Virus record (IMG/VR): IMGVR_UViG_3300044655_001767
Span: 24,803-88,802 of that record
DNA from: a virus
DNA: 64,000 nt
Strand: one strand, 5' to 3'
Below the pieces are notes generated by a model. That model made no database searches and was not told where the DNA came from. It saw only the letters and a program-made list of their open reading frames with translations. The first letter of the stretch is position 1. The number at the start of each line of letters is the position of its first letter. Below, in pieces: positions 1 through 10,414 of this stretch. A program made the position numbers and the translations under genes.

Positions 1-3000
1 TTACATACACAGGTACCGCTGATGACGTTTGTTTTTCAATTGGTGATGGCGTAAATAACAACACTACCGGAAAGGTAAGTTATACCGAATCATATAGTAG
101 ACAACAACCATATTTTATAGGTTTTATCGATGTAACATCAATTAAAATTCCTAAAACATCAAAAACTAAAACAATATATGTTGTAACTAATAGTGGACAA
201 GTTAGAGTTAGAATTGCCGTCGGACAAAATAAATCATATAACGGAGCATCAATTACAACATCAATTACTGTCGGATGTGGAGACGAGATTTACGGATATG
301 ATATGGGAGTTCACCCTTATTCACCATATGACTCATATAACAATCCAATAGCGGTAACTAAATTATGGTCAAATGTATCAATTTCAAATTGGAGTGGATC
401 AACAAATAATTACACTATAAAAGGAACTAATGTTTATAATGATAGTTTATTAACATCACTTGCTTTACCGTATTTTTACGGTGATAATGTTAGAACGTCA
501 CCCACAAATAAAGTATATCAAGTTGGAAATATATTAAAAAGAGAATTCGGTACACATACCGACTATAAAGTAACTAAAAAATTATTTGGACCAAGAAAAA
601 CGTCAGACGTGGTTACAGGACCAAAAGATTTTACAAATCTTAAGAATAGAGGCGATGAAACATTAATAGCAAATGAATTATTAGTACCAACAGGTGTTGA
701 ACCGTCAATGACTGGTGTTGGTTTAGTTAATAAAATTTTATCAACATCAGATTATCTACAACCATCGGTTTACAAATATCATTTAGGGTACACTTCGGGT
801 TATACGGAAACTAACGCTAATAATCCATTTTTCAATGCGTGGAATTTTGCGAATGAAACTTCTTCCGGTATTACAGGTGTACAACATATGGTGATAAAAC
901 TTAATAAAGGATACATTTTAGGTTCTGGAGTTCCCGAATTATTTAAATTATTAGAAGATGACGCAGGGGTTTATGCGGCTTTAGGTGGATCTGTTTTATC
1001 TGCGGGATTTGTTTATGGGTTTACGGCAAGTATAATAAAAACTTCGGCTTTAATAAGCGGTGGTGGATCAATAGCAAGTGCCGGAGCATCTGTATTTGTA
1101 CCAATTGTTGGTTTAGTTATTGCAGTTGCGGCTTTAGCGTTTTTTTTAATTTTGGCTTTAACAGCACAGACAAAAGATTTTAAAGAAAAATTTAGTTATT
1201 TTTTCAGTAGATACGCAACAACACCATACATAACAACCGGATCAACAATTTATAAAAAAGACGATTTATCTTCATGGGATAGAGGTATATATAATGATGG
1301 AGCGTATTTTTATAATATTCCGTCTAATTCAAGTGACGGAAAACCAACAACAAAAACATTATCATATACAACTAAAAATTCCATAAATGAATATTCACTA
1401 AATGTTATAGATACGTCTAAAACAAATTATATCACAGAAACACTTAAATTGTGGTTTCTATCTTACACTGCGGGATATCCTGTTAAATATACAACAACCC
1501 CAACCACATACTCAAGTAATTCATTAACAATAACGTACACTCAAGGTAGTTCAATAGTTGGGGAATTAAATAATCCATTACCGATTATATATACTATACC
1601 TGAAGGATTTATAACATCAACAGTTTCACAAAATGATGCCGATAATCAAGCGGCAGCATATCTTTCTTCACTATCAGGAAACACAATTGATACATTATAT
1701 TCTTATGAAGAAAAACCCGGCGTTACTGACATAGAATTAAATTTCACACATGAAATAAAATCTGAAAACTTACCAAATTTAACGGTAATAAATTATGATA
1801 ATTCAAATGGATTAGGTATTACTATTGGTAAGAAATTATATTATGACGTTCATGGTGACTCAACAGCATTAAATGGTTATTATTCTTTAGTTGGAACGAG
1901 TCCATTCAGAACCATATACAAAATGGTAAATGGTGTTGTAACCGATGTTTTAATATGGCAAAATAGTAATGATGCGACAGTAACATCGGCAACAACTGGT
2001 ACCCATAACATATCAACAACAAATCTTGATCATACAAGTGCATGGTATATAGACTCATATGATTATAGTTTATTAACTTTAAGTTTAGAAAATAATATTG
2101 ACGGATTAATTACAAATTGGAATACAAATACATTTTACACAGGAGCAACTACTGGTGCAACAGTCAGTAGAGGTTTTGTGGATAATAGAACTGAACCTAC
2201 AAGTTTTTTTCTTTACAATAATAATTTAACCGGAACAGGATATACCGAGGCCTCGGATTCAATTTATAGAGAGATTTTTCCATTTAGTAGTGGTAAATTT
2301 ACATATCGTAATCCTTTTACGATTTTAATTAATGCAGAAGAAATTAGTGACCTTGATAATGATGATAATGGTATAAATTTTTATTTAACCGATATTAGTG
2401 GTAACACTGTACCATCATACGTTGGTGTTACTTTTAATGTTAATATTTTTACAGGGTCAACGAGTTTACTTACATCTGAAAAAATAACAATTGGTCCAAA
2501 TGAAACGAATCAGTTTTTATATTTAAATATCCCTCAAACAGGAGGTACACTAACGTCATACAACATAACAGATTATGAATCTGAAAACCCGTTTGATAAA
2601 ATAACTTTTATTCAAAGTGGATTTACACAAAGTACGGGTGTGACTGCTTGTGAATATTATACGGGAACAACATATATTGTCGATTCATATGGTTATGTAC
2701 AATACAATAGATTTAATACGATTAATAATGGTTTTATAACTGAAGTTATTTATGTCTCTGAGGCTATATATGAAATTACAGACCCAATTCAATATCAATC
2801 ATTAGTTCCTGTTGTAGATACTGAAACGTATTATCCACCCGCAAATATTAGAATTTTAGAAACAGGAGTTTGTTATGTCGTACCAACACCAACTCCAACA
2901 CCAACTAATACGGTTACACCAACTATAACTCCAACCAATACACCAACTCCAACAGTAAACTGTTCATTCGGTGTTAGTGTTGCAATATTAAGTCCAACTC

Positions 3001-5036
3001 CAACACCTACCAATACACCAACCCCTACTAATACACCAACTAATACGGTTACCCCAACTGTAACTCCAACTAATACTCCAACACCAACTGTAAACTGTTC
3101 ATTTGGTATTAGCATTGTTGTGTTAGCACCAACTCCAACACCTACGACAACAAATACGGTAACACCAACTAATACCCCAACTAATACTCCGACCAATACG
3201 GTAACACCTACTAATACACCTACCAACACACCAACTAATACTCCGACTAATACTGTAACACCAACTAATACTCCGACCAACACACCTACACCAACCAATA
3301 CACCAACACCAACTGTAAACTGTTCATTTGGTATTAGCATTGTTGTGTTAGGACCAACCCCAACCCCAACTGCGACTAATACTGCAACGCCAACCAACAC
3401 ACCAACTAATACTCCGACTAATACTAATACACCAACTAATACTCCTACTAACACACCTACTAACACACCAACCCCTACTAACACACCGACAAATACGCCA
3501 ACTAATACCCCAACTAACACACCTACATCGACCAATACCCCTACACCAACTAATACCCCAACACCAACAGTAAACTGTTCATTCGGTATTAGTATTGTTG
3601 TGTTAGGACCAACCCCAACACCTACCCCAACTAATACAGTAACTCCAACCAACACACCTACTAACACACCTACTAACACACCTACTAACACACCAACAAA
3701 TACGGTAACACCTACTAACACACCAACTAATACACCAACTAATACTCCGACCAATACACCAACACCAACAAATACTCCGACCAATACTCCAACTAATACT
3801 CCAACTAATACCCCAACTAACACAGCGACACCAACTAATACTCCTACAGGAACACCAACTCCTACACCATCACTACCGGCATTAACGGTAAGTAGCAGTT
3901 CAACGGTTCAAACATGTTATGATGATAGTACTGCCGCATTTACATTAACCGCAAGTGGTGGTAATGGTGCACCATATGAGTATTCAAGAGATAATGATAA
4001 TTGGCAAGCTAGTGGAACATTTAGTAGTTTAGCTGGAGGCACATACACTGGTTATGCTAGAAATAATAATAGAGTTGGAACTGTAGCTTCAGTTTCAGTT
4101 GGTAACTTAGCAAAAACCGCACCAAATGCGACATTTACAATTACAAATGTAAGTTGTAATGGTGGTTCAAATGGTTCAATAGCGGTAACAGGTGGGTCAG
4201 GTGGGTCAGGAACTGGATACAGCACTTCAATAGATAATGTTACATATTTTGCGTTAGATAAAACATTTAATTCATTAACTGCTGCAGCACATTCAGTTTA
4301 TGTTAAAGATAGTTTAGGTTGTGTACATTCATATTCACAAACAATAACACAACCAACAGTACAAACTGCAACAATAACATCGGTAGTTAATGAAACGGTA
4401 CCAGGAAACGGATCACTTCAAGTAACCTCAACAGGTGGAGTTTTCCCTAAAACTTATACATTATATAAAGACACCACCGCAACTTCTTACACTGATTACG
4501 ATTATGCAAATGATACTTTAATTGTTAATACACTTAACGTACCAGGATCGTCACCATCAGAGGGATATGCTTCATTAGGTTGTGGTTATTATTACTTAAG
4601 AGTGACAGACGCAAATGGATGTGTTACATATTCATCACATAGTGAAATCATATGTGCATCACAATTCGCATATACCGTTGTATCCGGTACATACCCGGTA
4701 ACAAGTAATGGTACCGCGACAATTACAGTAACAAATACTAGTGGTGCAACTAAATATATATGGTTATATGGTAATTCAACATTCGCCAGTTCAGGAACGT
4801 TATCTGGATATGGAGTGTTAGATCCATCAGGAGCGGCATCCTCATATAGTATTTCAGTGAATATCACCGGTCCTAACCAAACGACATATTCAGGTTATTG
4901 GGCATTACCTAGTGGAGCAAATTATACTTTCAATGTCAATAAAACTTCACCGTCTTCTGGTGGTGTATTCCAATTACAATATGACGATTCAACTGCGGGA
5001 ACAAATAAACGAAATATTACTCAAATTATAGATTAA
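1..5036 (+). CDS. Giant virion/adhesin protein with Pro-Thr linkers and SprB-like repeats (5' truncated)
   Basis: The reading frame is open from the first full codon at position 3 to TAA at 5034-5036, so the gene begins upstream; about 1,677 residues are visible and the first in-window ATG (303) is internal. Order: a Ser/Thr/Asn/Gly-rich beta-type N-part; two strongly hydrophobic segments (about nt 975-1170), unusual for a virion protein and suggesting membrane contact; a long beta-rich part; a Pro-Thr-Asn linker (2883-3869) with four VNCSFG inserts; then C-terminal repeats. The repeat near nt 4150-4360 (start [13 protein letters not shown], end SLGCVHSY) matches the SprB repeat of Bacteroidota gliding adhesins, with less exact copies before and after it. 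It lies directly upstream of tail/baseplate genes, so a tail or fibre role is inferred. The exact virion position is unknown. Confidence 0.75.
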   Translation, partial: TYTGTADDVCFSIGDGVNNNTTGKVSYTESYSRQQPYFIGFIDVTSIKIPKTSKTKTIYVVTNSGQVRVRIAVGQNKSYNGASITTSITVGCGDEIYGYDMGVHPYSPYDSYNNPIAVTKLWSNVSISNWSGSTNNYTIKGTNVYNDSLLTSLALPYFYGDNVRTSPTNKVYQVGNILKREFGTHTDYKVTKKLFGPRKTSDVVTGPKDFTNLKNRGDETLIANELLVPTGVEPSMTGVGLVNKILSTSDYLQPSVYKYHLGYTSGYTETNANNPFFNAWNFANETSSGITGVQHMVIKLNKGYILGSGVPELFKLLEDDAGVYAALGGSVLSAGFVYGFTASIIKTSALISGGGSIASAGASVFVPIVGLVIAVAALAFFLILALTAQTKDFKEKFSYFFSRYATTPYITTGSTIYKKDDLSSWDRGIYNDGAYFYNIPSNSSDGKPTTKTLSYTTKNSINEYSLNVIDTSKTNYITETLKLWFLSYTAGYPVKYTTTPTTYSSNSLTITYTQGSSIVGELNNPLPIIYTIPEGFITSTVSQNDADNQAAAYLSSLSGNTIDTLYSYEEKPGVTDIELNFTHEIKSENLPNLTVINYDNSNGLGITIGKKLYYDVHGDSTALNGYYSLVGTSPFRTIYKMVNGVVTDVLIWQNSNDATVTSATTGTHNISTTNLDHTSAWYIDSYDYSLLTLSLENNIDGLITNWNTNTFYTGATTGATVSRGFVDNRTEPTSFFLYNNNLTGTGYTEASDSIYREIFPFSSGKFTYRNPFTILINAEEISDLDNDDNGINFYLTDISGNTVPSYVGVTFNVNIFTGSTSLLTSEKITIGPNETNQFLYLNIPQTGGTLTSYNITDYESENPFDKITFIQSGFTQSTGVTACEYYTGTTYIVDSYGYVQYNRFNTINNGFITEVIYVSEAIYEITDPIQYQSLVPVVDTETYYPPANIRILETGVCYVVPTPTPTPTNTVTPTITPTNTPTPTVNCSFGVSVAILSPTPTPTNTPTPTNTPTNTVTPTVTPTNTPTPTVNCSFGISIVVLAPTPTPTTTNTVTPTNTPTNTPTNTVTPTNTPTNTPTNTPTNTVTPTNTPTNTPTPTNTPTPTVNCSFGISIVVLGPTPTPTATNTATPTNTPTNTPTNTNTPTNTPTNTPTNTPTPTNTPTNTPTNTPTNTPTSTNTPTPTNTPTPTVNCSFGISIVVLGPTPTPTPTNTVTPTNTPTNTPTNTPTNTPTNTVTPTNTPTNTPTNTPTNTPTPTNTPTNTPTNTPTNTPTNTATPTNTPTGTPTPTPSLPALTVSSSSTVQTCYDDSTAAFTLTASGGNGAPYEYSRDNDNWQASGTFSSLAGGTYTGYARNNNRVGTVASVSVGNLAKTAPNATFTITNVSCNGGSNGSIAVTGGSGGSGTGYSTSIDNVTYFALDKTFNSLTAAAHSVYVKDSLGCVHSYSQTITQPTVQTATITSVVNETVPGNGSLQVTSTGGVFPKTYTLYKDTTATSYTDYDYANDTLIVNTLNVPGSSPSEGYASLGCGYYYLRVTDANGCVTYSSHSEIICASQFAYTVVSGTYPVTSNGTATITVTNTSGATKYIWLYGNSTFASSGTLSGYGVLDPSGAASSYSISVNITGPNQTTYSGYWALPSGANYTFNVNKTSPSSGGVFQLQYDDSTAGTNKRNITQIID
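2883..3869 (+). repeat. Pro-Thr-(Asn) linker array with four VNCSFG inserts
   Basis: This coding tandem repeat is built of PT, PTNT and NTVT units. It is interrupted four times by a near-identical segment beginning VNCSFG and ending in a hydrophobic VVL-type run (from about 2955, 3090, 3315 and 3570), each with one Cys. Synonymous codons (acc/aca/act, cca/cct/ccc) vary between units, so the array is selected at protein level. It resembles mucin-like extended linkers, open to O-glycosylation. The regular array also opens long spurious frames on the other strand. Confidence 0.85.
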
Positions 5037-5039
5037 GGA

Positions 5040-5050
5040 TATTTATTATA
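5040..5050 (+). promoter_or_regulatory. TATTTAT-type late-promoter candidate
   Basis: TATTTATTATA begins 32 bases before the ATG at 5072, just after the preceding stop. It is one of twelve matches to a TATTTATa motif found before structural transcription units in this window. Confidence 0.45.
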
Positions 5051-5071
5051 AAAGAAATAAAAATTTAAAAA

Positions 5072-5797
5072 ATGCCAGTATTTTTACCAAGTTCTCAAGT
5101 TAGTGTACAATTAACAGGAACATCATCAGTACCAAATAATTTTACAGTTGAAATCTATAGATGGGATGTCGCAACTGATGCTGCGGTTTATGATAGAACC
5201 ATTGTTACAGGTTTAACTAAAACCGCAACTTCATCGGTAAATGGTGGCACATTACTTAATGGTTATGGAATTTCAGGTATAACAGGTTTAGATAACTATG
5301 TTAAATTAACAAGTACAACCTCATGTAGTACAACTGCAACACAAGACATTACAACGGCAGCATTAACGGTGTATCAACCAAATACAGGAACATTCACCAA
5401 CATATATAACGGTTACCCTACAACAGCACAAGTTAATACTTTTAATCAAACAGGTACAGGTTATACATACAATGGGTTTTCGGAATCTAATGGAAAGATT
5501 GTAGGTAATTACGTTGTTGGTACTTTTGATACTTTATCATATATAGATGCTACAGGTTTTACATTATCTTATGTGAGTGGAACATCGGGAGGAGTCACAG
5601 TTTATGGCGATTATCAATACGGACCATTTAGTAGTTTTTCTATCACTAAATCAGGTAAAACGTTTACATTAACGGGTAGTGCTAATACATCATTAGATTC
5701 TGATCCTGTTTCCATAAAAGGAACCATGAGGTTAACACATAACTCAACAACTAATTATGTTGATTTTGATTATTGGTATATTCCTGCGGCCGTTTAA
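5072..5797 (+). CDS. Putative virion structural protein, unknown fold
   Basis: 241 residues, Ser/Thr/Gly/Asn-rich, without signal peptide, membrane segment or catalytic motif; the composition is typical of beta-rich phage tail or fibre domains. The N-terminal half (VSVQLTGTSSVPNNFTVEIY) suggests an Ig-like or SprB-like sandwich, as in the C-terminus of the preceding protein. The C-terminal half is rich in aromatic/threonine strands. ATG 5072 is the first start after an A-rich leader and a TATTTAT box. Probably a partner or accessory subunit of the upstream giant protein. No family recognised. Confidence 0.6.
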   Translation: MPVFLPSSQVSVQLTGTSSVPNNFTVEIYRWDVATDAAVYDRTIVTGLTKTATSSVNGGTLLNGYGISGITGLDNYVKLTSTTSCSTTATQDITTAALTVYQPNTGTFTNIYNGYPTTAQVNTFNQTGTGYTYNGFSESNGKIVGNYVVGTFDTLSYIDATGFTLSYVSGTSGGVTVYGDYQYGPFSSFSITKSGKTFTLTGSANTSLDSDPVSIKGTMRLTHNSTTNYVDFDYWYIPAAV

Positions 5798-5853
5798 TCT
5801 ATCCCTTTATTTACATTAAATTAATCTTTATATTACCTAAAACCTAATAAAGA

Positions 5854-5861
5854 TATTTATA
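5854..5861 (+). promoter_or_regulatory. TATTTATA late-promoter candidate
   Basis: Exact TATTTATA beginning 24 bases before the ATG at 5878, in an 80-base intergenic gap. Confidence 0.5.
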
Positions 5862-5877
5862 GGTGTAAATAATTTAT

Positions 5878-6441
5878 ATGTCAACTTTTTTTGGAACACT
5901 TACTGGATTCACAATTCCATATACGAACATATCGTCAGACACACTAACACCAAATAGTGGTTCGGATTATTTAAATGACTATGAATATAACCCTGCAACG
6001 GGTTATACCACAACAGGTTTCACCTATTTAGGTATTGGTGGTAGTAAGTTATCCGAATTAAAAAAATACGGAGCAACAGGATACACACAAACATTAACAA
6101 GTGGATCAATAACAGGAGGGACAACTTGGACAGGTTATACATTTGATTATACATACAATACAACTGGTTCCACAAGTTTACAATATAGAGATTATTCTGA
6201 TGGGTACACCATGATTACAGGTAGCACTACGGGGTTTACCAAGGAGGAAGTGATTAACTATACCCTAACAAGAAACGAACATTTCTTGGGGTTTGTGGAA
6301 CAACCAACCGTTTATTCGGACATTTTTGTGGAACGAGGTAAATTGGGAGTTATGGAAAGGAACTTCAGGTTAAGTGAAATTGATAGTATGGGTGAATTGA
6401 GTATATATGGAAATGGGTATTTTAAAGTTAGAAAACAATAA
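5878..6441 (+). CDS. Putative tail/baseplate protein
   Basis: 187 residues. The first two thirds are low in charge and rich in Thr/Gly/Tyr (TGYT-like repeats); the last ~65 residues are charged and more conserved-looking (about VINYTLTRNEHFLGF to SEIDSMGELSIYGNGYF). A flexible region plus a small docking domain fits a baseplate or tail-completion protein, and the genes around it are tail genes. I cannot name the family. Confidence 0.6.
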   Translation: MSTFFGTLTGFTIPYTNISSDTLTPNSGSDYLNDYEYNPATGYTTTGFTYLGIGGSKLSELKKYGATGYTQTLTSGSITGGTTWTGYTFDYTYNTTGSTSLQYRDYSDGYTMITGSTTGFTKEEVINYTLTRNEHFLGFVEQPTVYSDIFVERGKLGVMERNFRLSEIDSMGELSIYGNGYFKVRKQ

Positions 6442-6447
6442 GATTTA

Positions 6448-6455
6448 TATTTATT
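6448..6455 (+). promoter_or_regulatory. TATTTATT late-promoter candidate
   Basis: TATTTATT followed by AATAAAAG, beginning 19 bases before the ATG at 6467. One base differs from the TATTTATA consensus. Confidence 0.4.
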
Positions 6456-6466
6456 AATAAAAGAAA

Positions 6467-7375
6467 ATGGCAGTAGGATCATATGGTATTGTAAGACCCG
6501 CAGACGTATCACCAGCAGACGTAGAGATATTATATCATTACGTTTCAGATAGAACTGCGAACGTTACACCAACATTAACAAAATTAGACTCGACAGCAAT
6601 ATTAACACCGGTGTTTCATAATGAAACGACAGGTGGAGTTGCAAACAAAGAAATTTTAGGTGGATTATATAATTTAAAATTACAAGCAGGACAATTCTCC
6701 GAATTGGGAATTTACACATTACATTTACGTCCTAAACAAGTTAGGACAAATATTATGGATTGTGGAGTTTTAGCTTCACTTCCATCAGTTAGAGGATTGG
6801 TTATTGACATTGGTAATGTACCGGTGGACGACCAAGGAAAATTCACACCACAAGGTTTAGTTGGTTATAGAATTGAATACATTAATAATAATAATAATCA
6901 AAAAGTTCCAAACTTTTATAGATTGGTAACTTCTTCTTTTTATTGTGTACCAACTACCGCAAATTTATCAAACTCAACAGATAAGGCAATTAGGTATCAA
7001 TATACCGATTCCCAATCTAATTTTATATTTTTAACAGTAACACCAAGTTCATCACCATCAAGTAGACCTAATGTGGTTCCATTTATCGGCGAACCAGGTC
7101 AAACTATTATTTTAACAAATACATTTTTCAACCCAACAACGGTTGAAATTGAAATGGTTGAACATGATGCATCAACATTGGCACACGCACTTTACGGTGA
7201 CCAAACTAAGGCAATTGCTCCAGGTATTTACACAATCTACGATAAGGATAAAAATATCTATAAACAATACAATCTTTACGAAATTAAAGACCAATTTAAT
7301 GAGACATTATATGAAGTTCGTGAAGAAAGAACAAGCGTTGATGAAACCTTAAATTTAGATAACATAACAGGATAA
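6467..7375 (+). CDS. Putative tail/baseplate structural protein
   Basis: 302 residues, soluble, beta-rich. An N-terminal domain (about residues 1-150) is followed by a Ser/Pro-rich hinge (near TPSSSPSSRPNVVP, about residue 197) and a C-terminal domain ending in acidic residues. The stop overlaps the next ATG as TAATG, so translation is probably coupled to the large downstream tail protein. No enzymatic motif. The function is inferred only from position in the tail cluster. Confidence 0.6.
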   Translation: MAVGSYGIVRPADVSPADVEILYHYVSDRTANVTPTLTKLDSTAILTPVFHNETTGGVANKEILGGLYNLKLQAGQFSELGIYTLHLRPKQVRTNIMDCGVLASLPSVRGLVIDIGNVPVDDQGKFTPQGLVGYRIEYINNNNNQKVPNFYRLVTSSFYCVPTTANLSNSTDKAIRYQYTDSQSNFIFLTVTPSSSPSSRPNVVPFIGEPGQTIILTNTFFNPTTVEIEMVEHDASTLAHALYGDQTKAIAPGIYTIYDKDKNIYKQYNLYEIKDQFNETLYEVREERTSVDETLNLDNITG

Positions 7376-10300
7376 TGGCTAAAGTAAGATATAAAGTTCC
7401 AAGTGAAGCTGCTAGTGGTGTAGAAACGTTTAGCGATAAATTAGTTGGTACACAGATTACAGATGGTACTAGTCAACTGACTAATACGAACTTTGATATT
7501 AATAGAGTCATTCCTGAAAAAGATAGCAAAAATTTTAAATCACAACCATTTTCCGATTTCTTAACATTAAAAGATTTAAAAGAAGAGTTAAGTGGTGAAA
7601 CAACACAAAATGGTAGTGTAAAGAAAAAAGAAAAAATTAAATTTAAAGGTGGGATTAACGATGCCGGAAAATCTTTATACGGTTCATTAAAACAAAGATT
7701 ACAAGTATCTATATCAAATATTATCACAAACTTTCCTGCAGCTATATTAGTTGATAAAGATAGTCCCATTAAAAGTATTGACGTAACATTATCGGGAATA
7801 ACTTATAGTGAAAATGCAAAGACAACTGAATTTTACATTCAAAAATCAATTTTATTTAATCCTTTTGATATTACACTTATTAAACCATTAAGTAATACTT
7901 TACCTAATGTGGATAATACAATTAGAAATTTTTATTCATCATATACAAAATACACCATACAACGTTTAGATAATAGTGAATATAGTGGTTTAACATATGA
8001 TATTGTTTCATATACCGAACCTGATAGTTCTAATTTAATTAAATTAAAAGTTAAAGGAAATCCATTTAATGGGTTAACAGGATTTACTGAAAATGTTTTA
8101 ATAAGGCCAAATAATGGAATTACCGAAGAATTTTTTAGTGGGTTAGACGAATTAGAAACTCTTTTATTAAATAGAGAAACTAACCCAAAATATCAAGCAA
8201 GTTTTAAGGTACCGAAAGATAGTTTTGATGAAACTAAAACTGAAATTGTTAATGTATATGTTAATTGGCCAACAACGAAAGATGGTTGGAATTTACAAAT
8301 AGTCGGTATTGATTATGCTGATTATATTAGTCAATTAAGTAGTTTAGGTGATGAGATAGATGATTATAAATCTAACTTAATTGTAAGATTTTTAACAGCA
8401 CCACAATTATTTGAATTTGATACTGACGACCAAAAGGCACAATCCATCTTTCAATTATATGGTCAATCATTCGATAGAGTAAAAAAATATATTGATAATA
8501 TTGCTTACATGCGTAATGTAAGTTATGATGGAATAAATAATTTTCCTGATATTTTATTGAAGAATCTTTCACAAACATTAGGATTATCAACCATTAATTT
8601 ATTTGATGAAAAATCATTAGAGGATACTTTATACTTAAGACAAGATACTGTGTTTAATGGTATATCATTAGGTAAAACTTTAGTGGAAGCTGAATATGAA
8701 TTTTATAGAAGATTATTAGTTAATCTTGCTTACATATATAAATCAAAAGGAACACGAGCGTCTTTGGAATTCTTTTTAAAGTTTATCGGAGCTCCCGAAC
8801 CAATAATTAAAATTAATGAGTTTGTTTATAATGTAACAAAATTACCAAACAACCCTAATTTAGAAACCGATTTATACGACGTAATCCAAGGAACAAAAGT
8901 TGATACAGTAGTTACTGGATATACAATAGGTAGTGGGTTTGAATATACTATGTACGTAAATAGTTCAGGACTTACGGATACAACATCGGGATACACATAT
9001 CTAACTGGATTAACAATAAGTTCATCAACATTAAGTAGAGATGAATATCCAATTGATGAAAATGGATTACCTAGAAAAACAACAAATACCCAAAGTGATA
9101 TATTTTTTGGAAAAGGTTCTGGTTGGTACGATACAACACTTGACCATAGGTCGTCAGATATAATTGATACAAATTTATCAAGCGGGTCATTTGTAAACGG
9201 AGTTTTTCAATTAACAGGTCGAACAAAATATATTAAAACAATGTCAAAACCATACACATATGGTGAAGATTATTTTGACACATTTAGAACTTTACCTGGA
9301 TTAGATTATGGGTTTGATTTAACATCAAAAATTGATAATAAAAAAGTTAATGTAAATGACCAACAACTTGTTTTAAATAGAAAAAATATTAGTGTCCATT
9401 TATCACCATCACAAGGAATTGAATATGACGTTTATAGACAATCAAGAAATTTAGAATTATCCTTTGGAGGTTTAACACCACAAACAGGTGTAACATTTAA
9501 TGAATATATTGAAAACATATTAAACACATTGGTGATAAATTCAAATACATCAAAATACGATAAATCATATACTGGTTTAACGGAAGTATTTAATAGTTAC
9601 ATTACCAACACTAACACAGGATTTACACCATATGATTTCATTTCGATAAATGAATATATAAATAAAATGAGTCCATATTGGGTAAAAGTGGTTGAACAAT
9701 TTGTACCAGCGACAACATTATGGACAGGTGGAAATTTAATTTCTAATACAATATTCAATAGATGTAAATATAAATATCAAAAACCAAGATATGGTTTAAC
9801 AAATCCAGTTGGTATTGATTACAATGATGATCAATATAACTGTTCAAATCCTATACCACAAACACCTAGACCTACACATACTCCAACTAATACACCTACC
9901 CCAACTATAACACCTACTAAAACACCTACCAATACCCCTACACCTACCAAAACACCTACCAATACTCCTACACCTACTAAAACACCAACTAACACACCAA
10001 CTAATACGGTTACACCAACTAATACACCTACTAATACACCTACAAATACACCTACAAATACATCAACTAATACACCGACACCAACACCAACACCAACATC
10101 AAACGGTTTGACAAATAATTTGGCCGACATTGGCACGACATGTGATTCAGATGGATGTACAAATGGTACAATTATGAGGATATTCCTCGATAGTGTAGAT
10201 TATAATTTATTTGTTGCAAATGGTAATTTATTTAATGGTTTAGGTGGAGGTTCTTCAACAACTTGTACCGCTATAGCTAGAAATAGCATTGGTAATCCTA

Positions 10301-10386
10301 TAACAACTAGTTGTTTTATCGATTCGTCTAATACAAGTTGGGAGTTAAATTCGGGAGTATTTAATTACCACATACCACAATGTTAA
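7375..10386 (+). CDS. Large tail/baseplate protein with tail-protein-I-like motif and C-terminal Pro-Thr linker
   Basis: 1,003 residues. Residues ~440-480 (LLVNLAYIYKSKGTRASLEF) resemble the motif of the phage tail protein I / P2 gpI baseplate family, in which a helix-rich N-part is followed by a K-G-T segment; this is a tentative family match. A Pro-Thr linker (nt 9871-10098) joins it to a Cys-containing C-terminal domain of ~95 residues, possibly an exposed adhesin-like head. The ATG overlaps the previous stop. With the downstream collar-like gene this suggests the distal tail/baseplate. Confidence 0.6.
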   Translation: MAKVRYKVPSEAASGVETFSDKLVGTQITDGTSQLTNTNFDINRVIPEKDSKNFKSQPFSDFLTLKDLKEELSGETTQNGSVKKKEKIKFKGGINDAGKSLYGSLKQRLQVSISNIITNFPAAILVDKDSPIKSIDVTLSGITYSENAKTTEFYIQKSILFNPFDITLIKPLSNTLPNVDNTIRNFYSSYTKYTIQRLDNSEYSGLTYDIVSYTEPDSSNLIKLKVKGNPFNGLTGFTENVLIRPNNGITEEFFSGLDELETLLLNRETNPKYQASFKVPKDSFDETKTEIVNVYVNWPTTKDGWNLQIVGIDYADYISQLSSLGDEIDDYKSNLIVRFLTAPQLFEFDTDDQKAQSIFQLYGQSFDRVKKYIDNIAYMRNVSYDGINNFPDILLKNLSQTLGLSTINLFDEKSLEDTLYLRQDTVFNGISLGKTLVEAEYEFYRRLLVNLAYIYKSKGTRASLEFFLKFIGAPEPIIKINEFVYNVTKLPNNPNLETDLYDVIQGTKVDTVVTGYTIGSGFEYTMYVNSSGLTDTTSGYTYLTGLTISSSTLSRDEYPIDENGLPRKTTNTQSDIFFGKGSGWYDTTLDHRSSDIIDTNLSSGSFVNGVFQLTGRTKYIKTMSKPYTYGEDYFDTFRTLPGLDYGFDLTSKIDNKKVNVNDQQLVLNRKNISVHLSPSQGIEYDVYRQSRNLELSFGGLTPQTGVTFNEYIENILNTLVINSNTSKYDKSYTGLTEVFNSYITNTNTGFTPYDFISINEYINKMSPYWVKVVEQFVPATTLWTGGNLISNTIFNRCKYKYQKPRYGLTNPVGIDYNDDQYNCSNPIPQTPRPTHTPTNTPTPTITPTKTPTNTPTPTKTPTNTPTPTKTPTNTPTNTVTPTNTPTNTPTNTPTNTSTNTPTPTPTPTSNGLTNNLADIGTTCDSDGCTNGTIMRIFLDSVDYNLFVANGNLFNGLGGGSSTTCTAIARNSIGNPITTSCFIDSSNTSWELNSGVFNYHIPQC
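9871..10098 (+). repeat. Pro-Thr linker array
   Basis: In-frame [12 protein letters not shown] units about 76 residues long. It is the same kind of linker as in the first gene and in the two genes at 45-48.9 kb, so one linker type is shared by otherwise unrelated virion proteins. Confidence 0.85.
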
Positions 10387-10402
10387 TAAAATAAAAAAAT
10401 AA

Positions 10403-10410
10403 TATTTATA
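10403..10410 (+). promoter_or_regulatory. TATTTATA late-promoter candidate, 4 bases from ATG
   Basis: Exact TATTTATA with only four bases between it and ATG 10415. If it is a -7 type element, transcription would start at or next to the ATG, giving a leaderless mRNA. Confidence 0.5.
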
Positions 10411-10414
10411 ATAT

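Noticed and set aside
1-302. Noncoding region before the first ATG at 303
   Set aside because: The same frame is open and Ser/Thr-rich from the first base, so it is the body of a gene starting upstream.
2873-3823. Long minus-strand frame encoding Val-Gly-Leu repeats
   Set aside because: It is the mirror of the Pro-Thr linker (ggt/gtt reading of acc/aac units). Low-complexity, no start context, and fully inside a real gene.
5821-5853. Terminator hairpin (CTTTAT...AATAAAG)
   Set aside because: Only about six A/T pairs with a long loop and no T-run; too weak.
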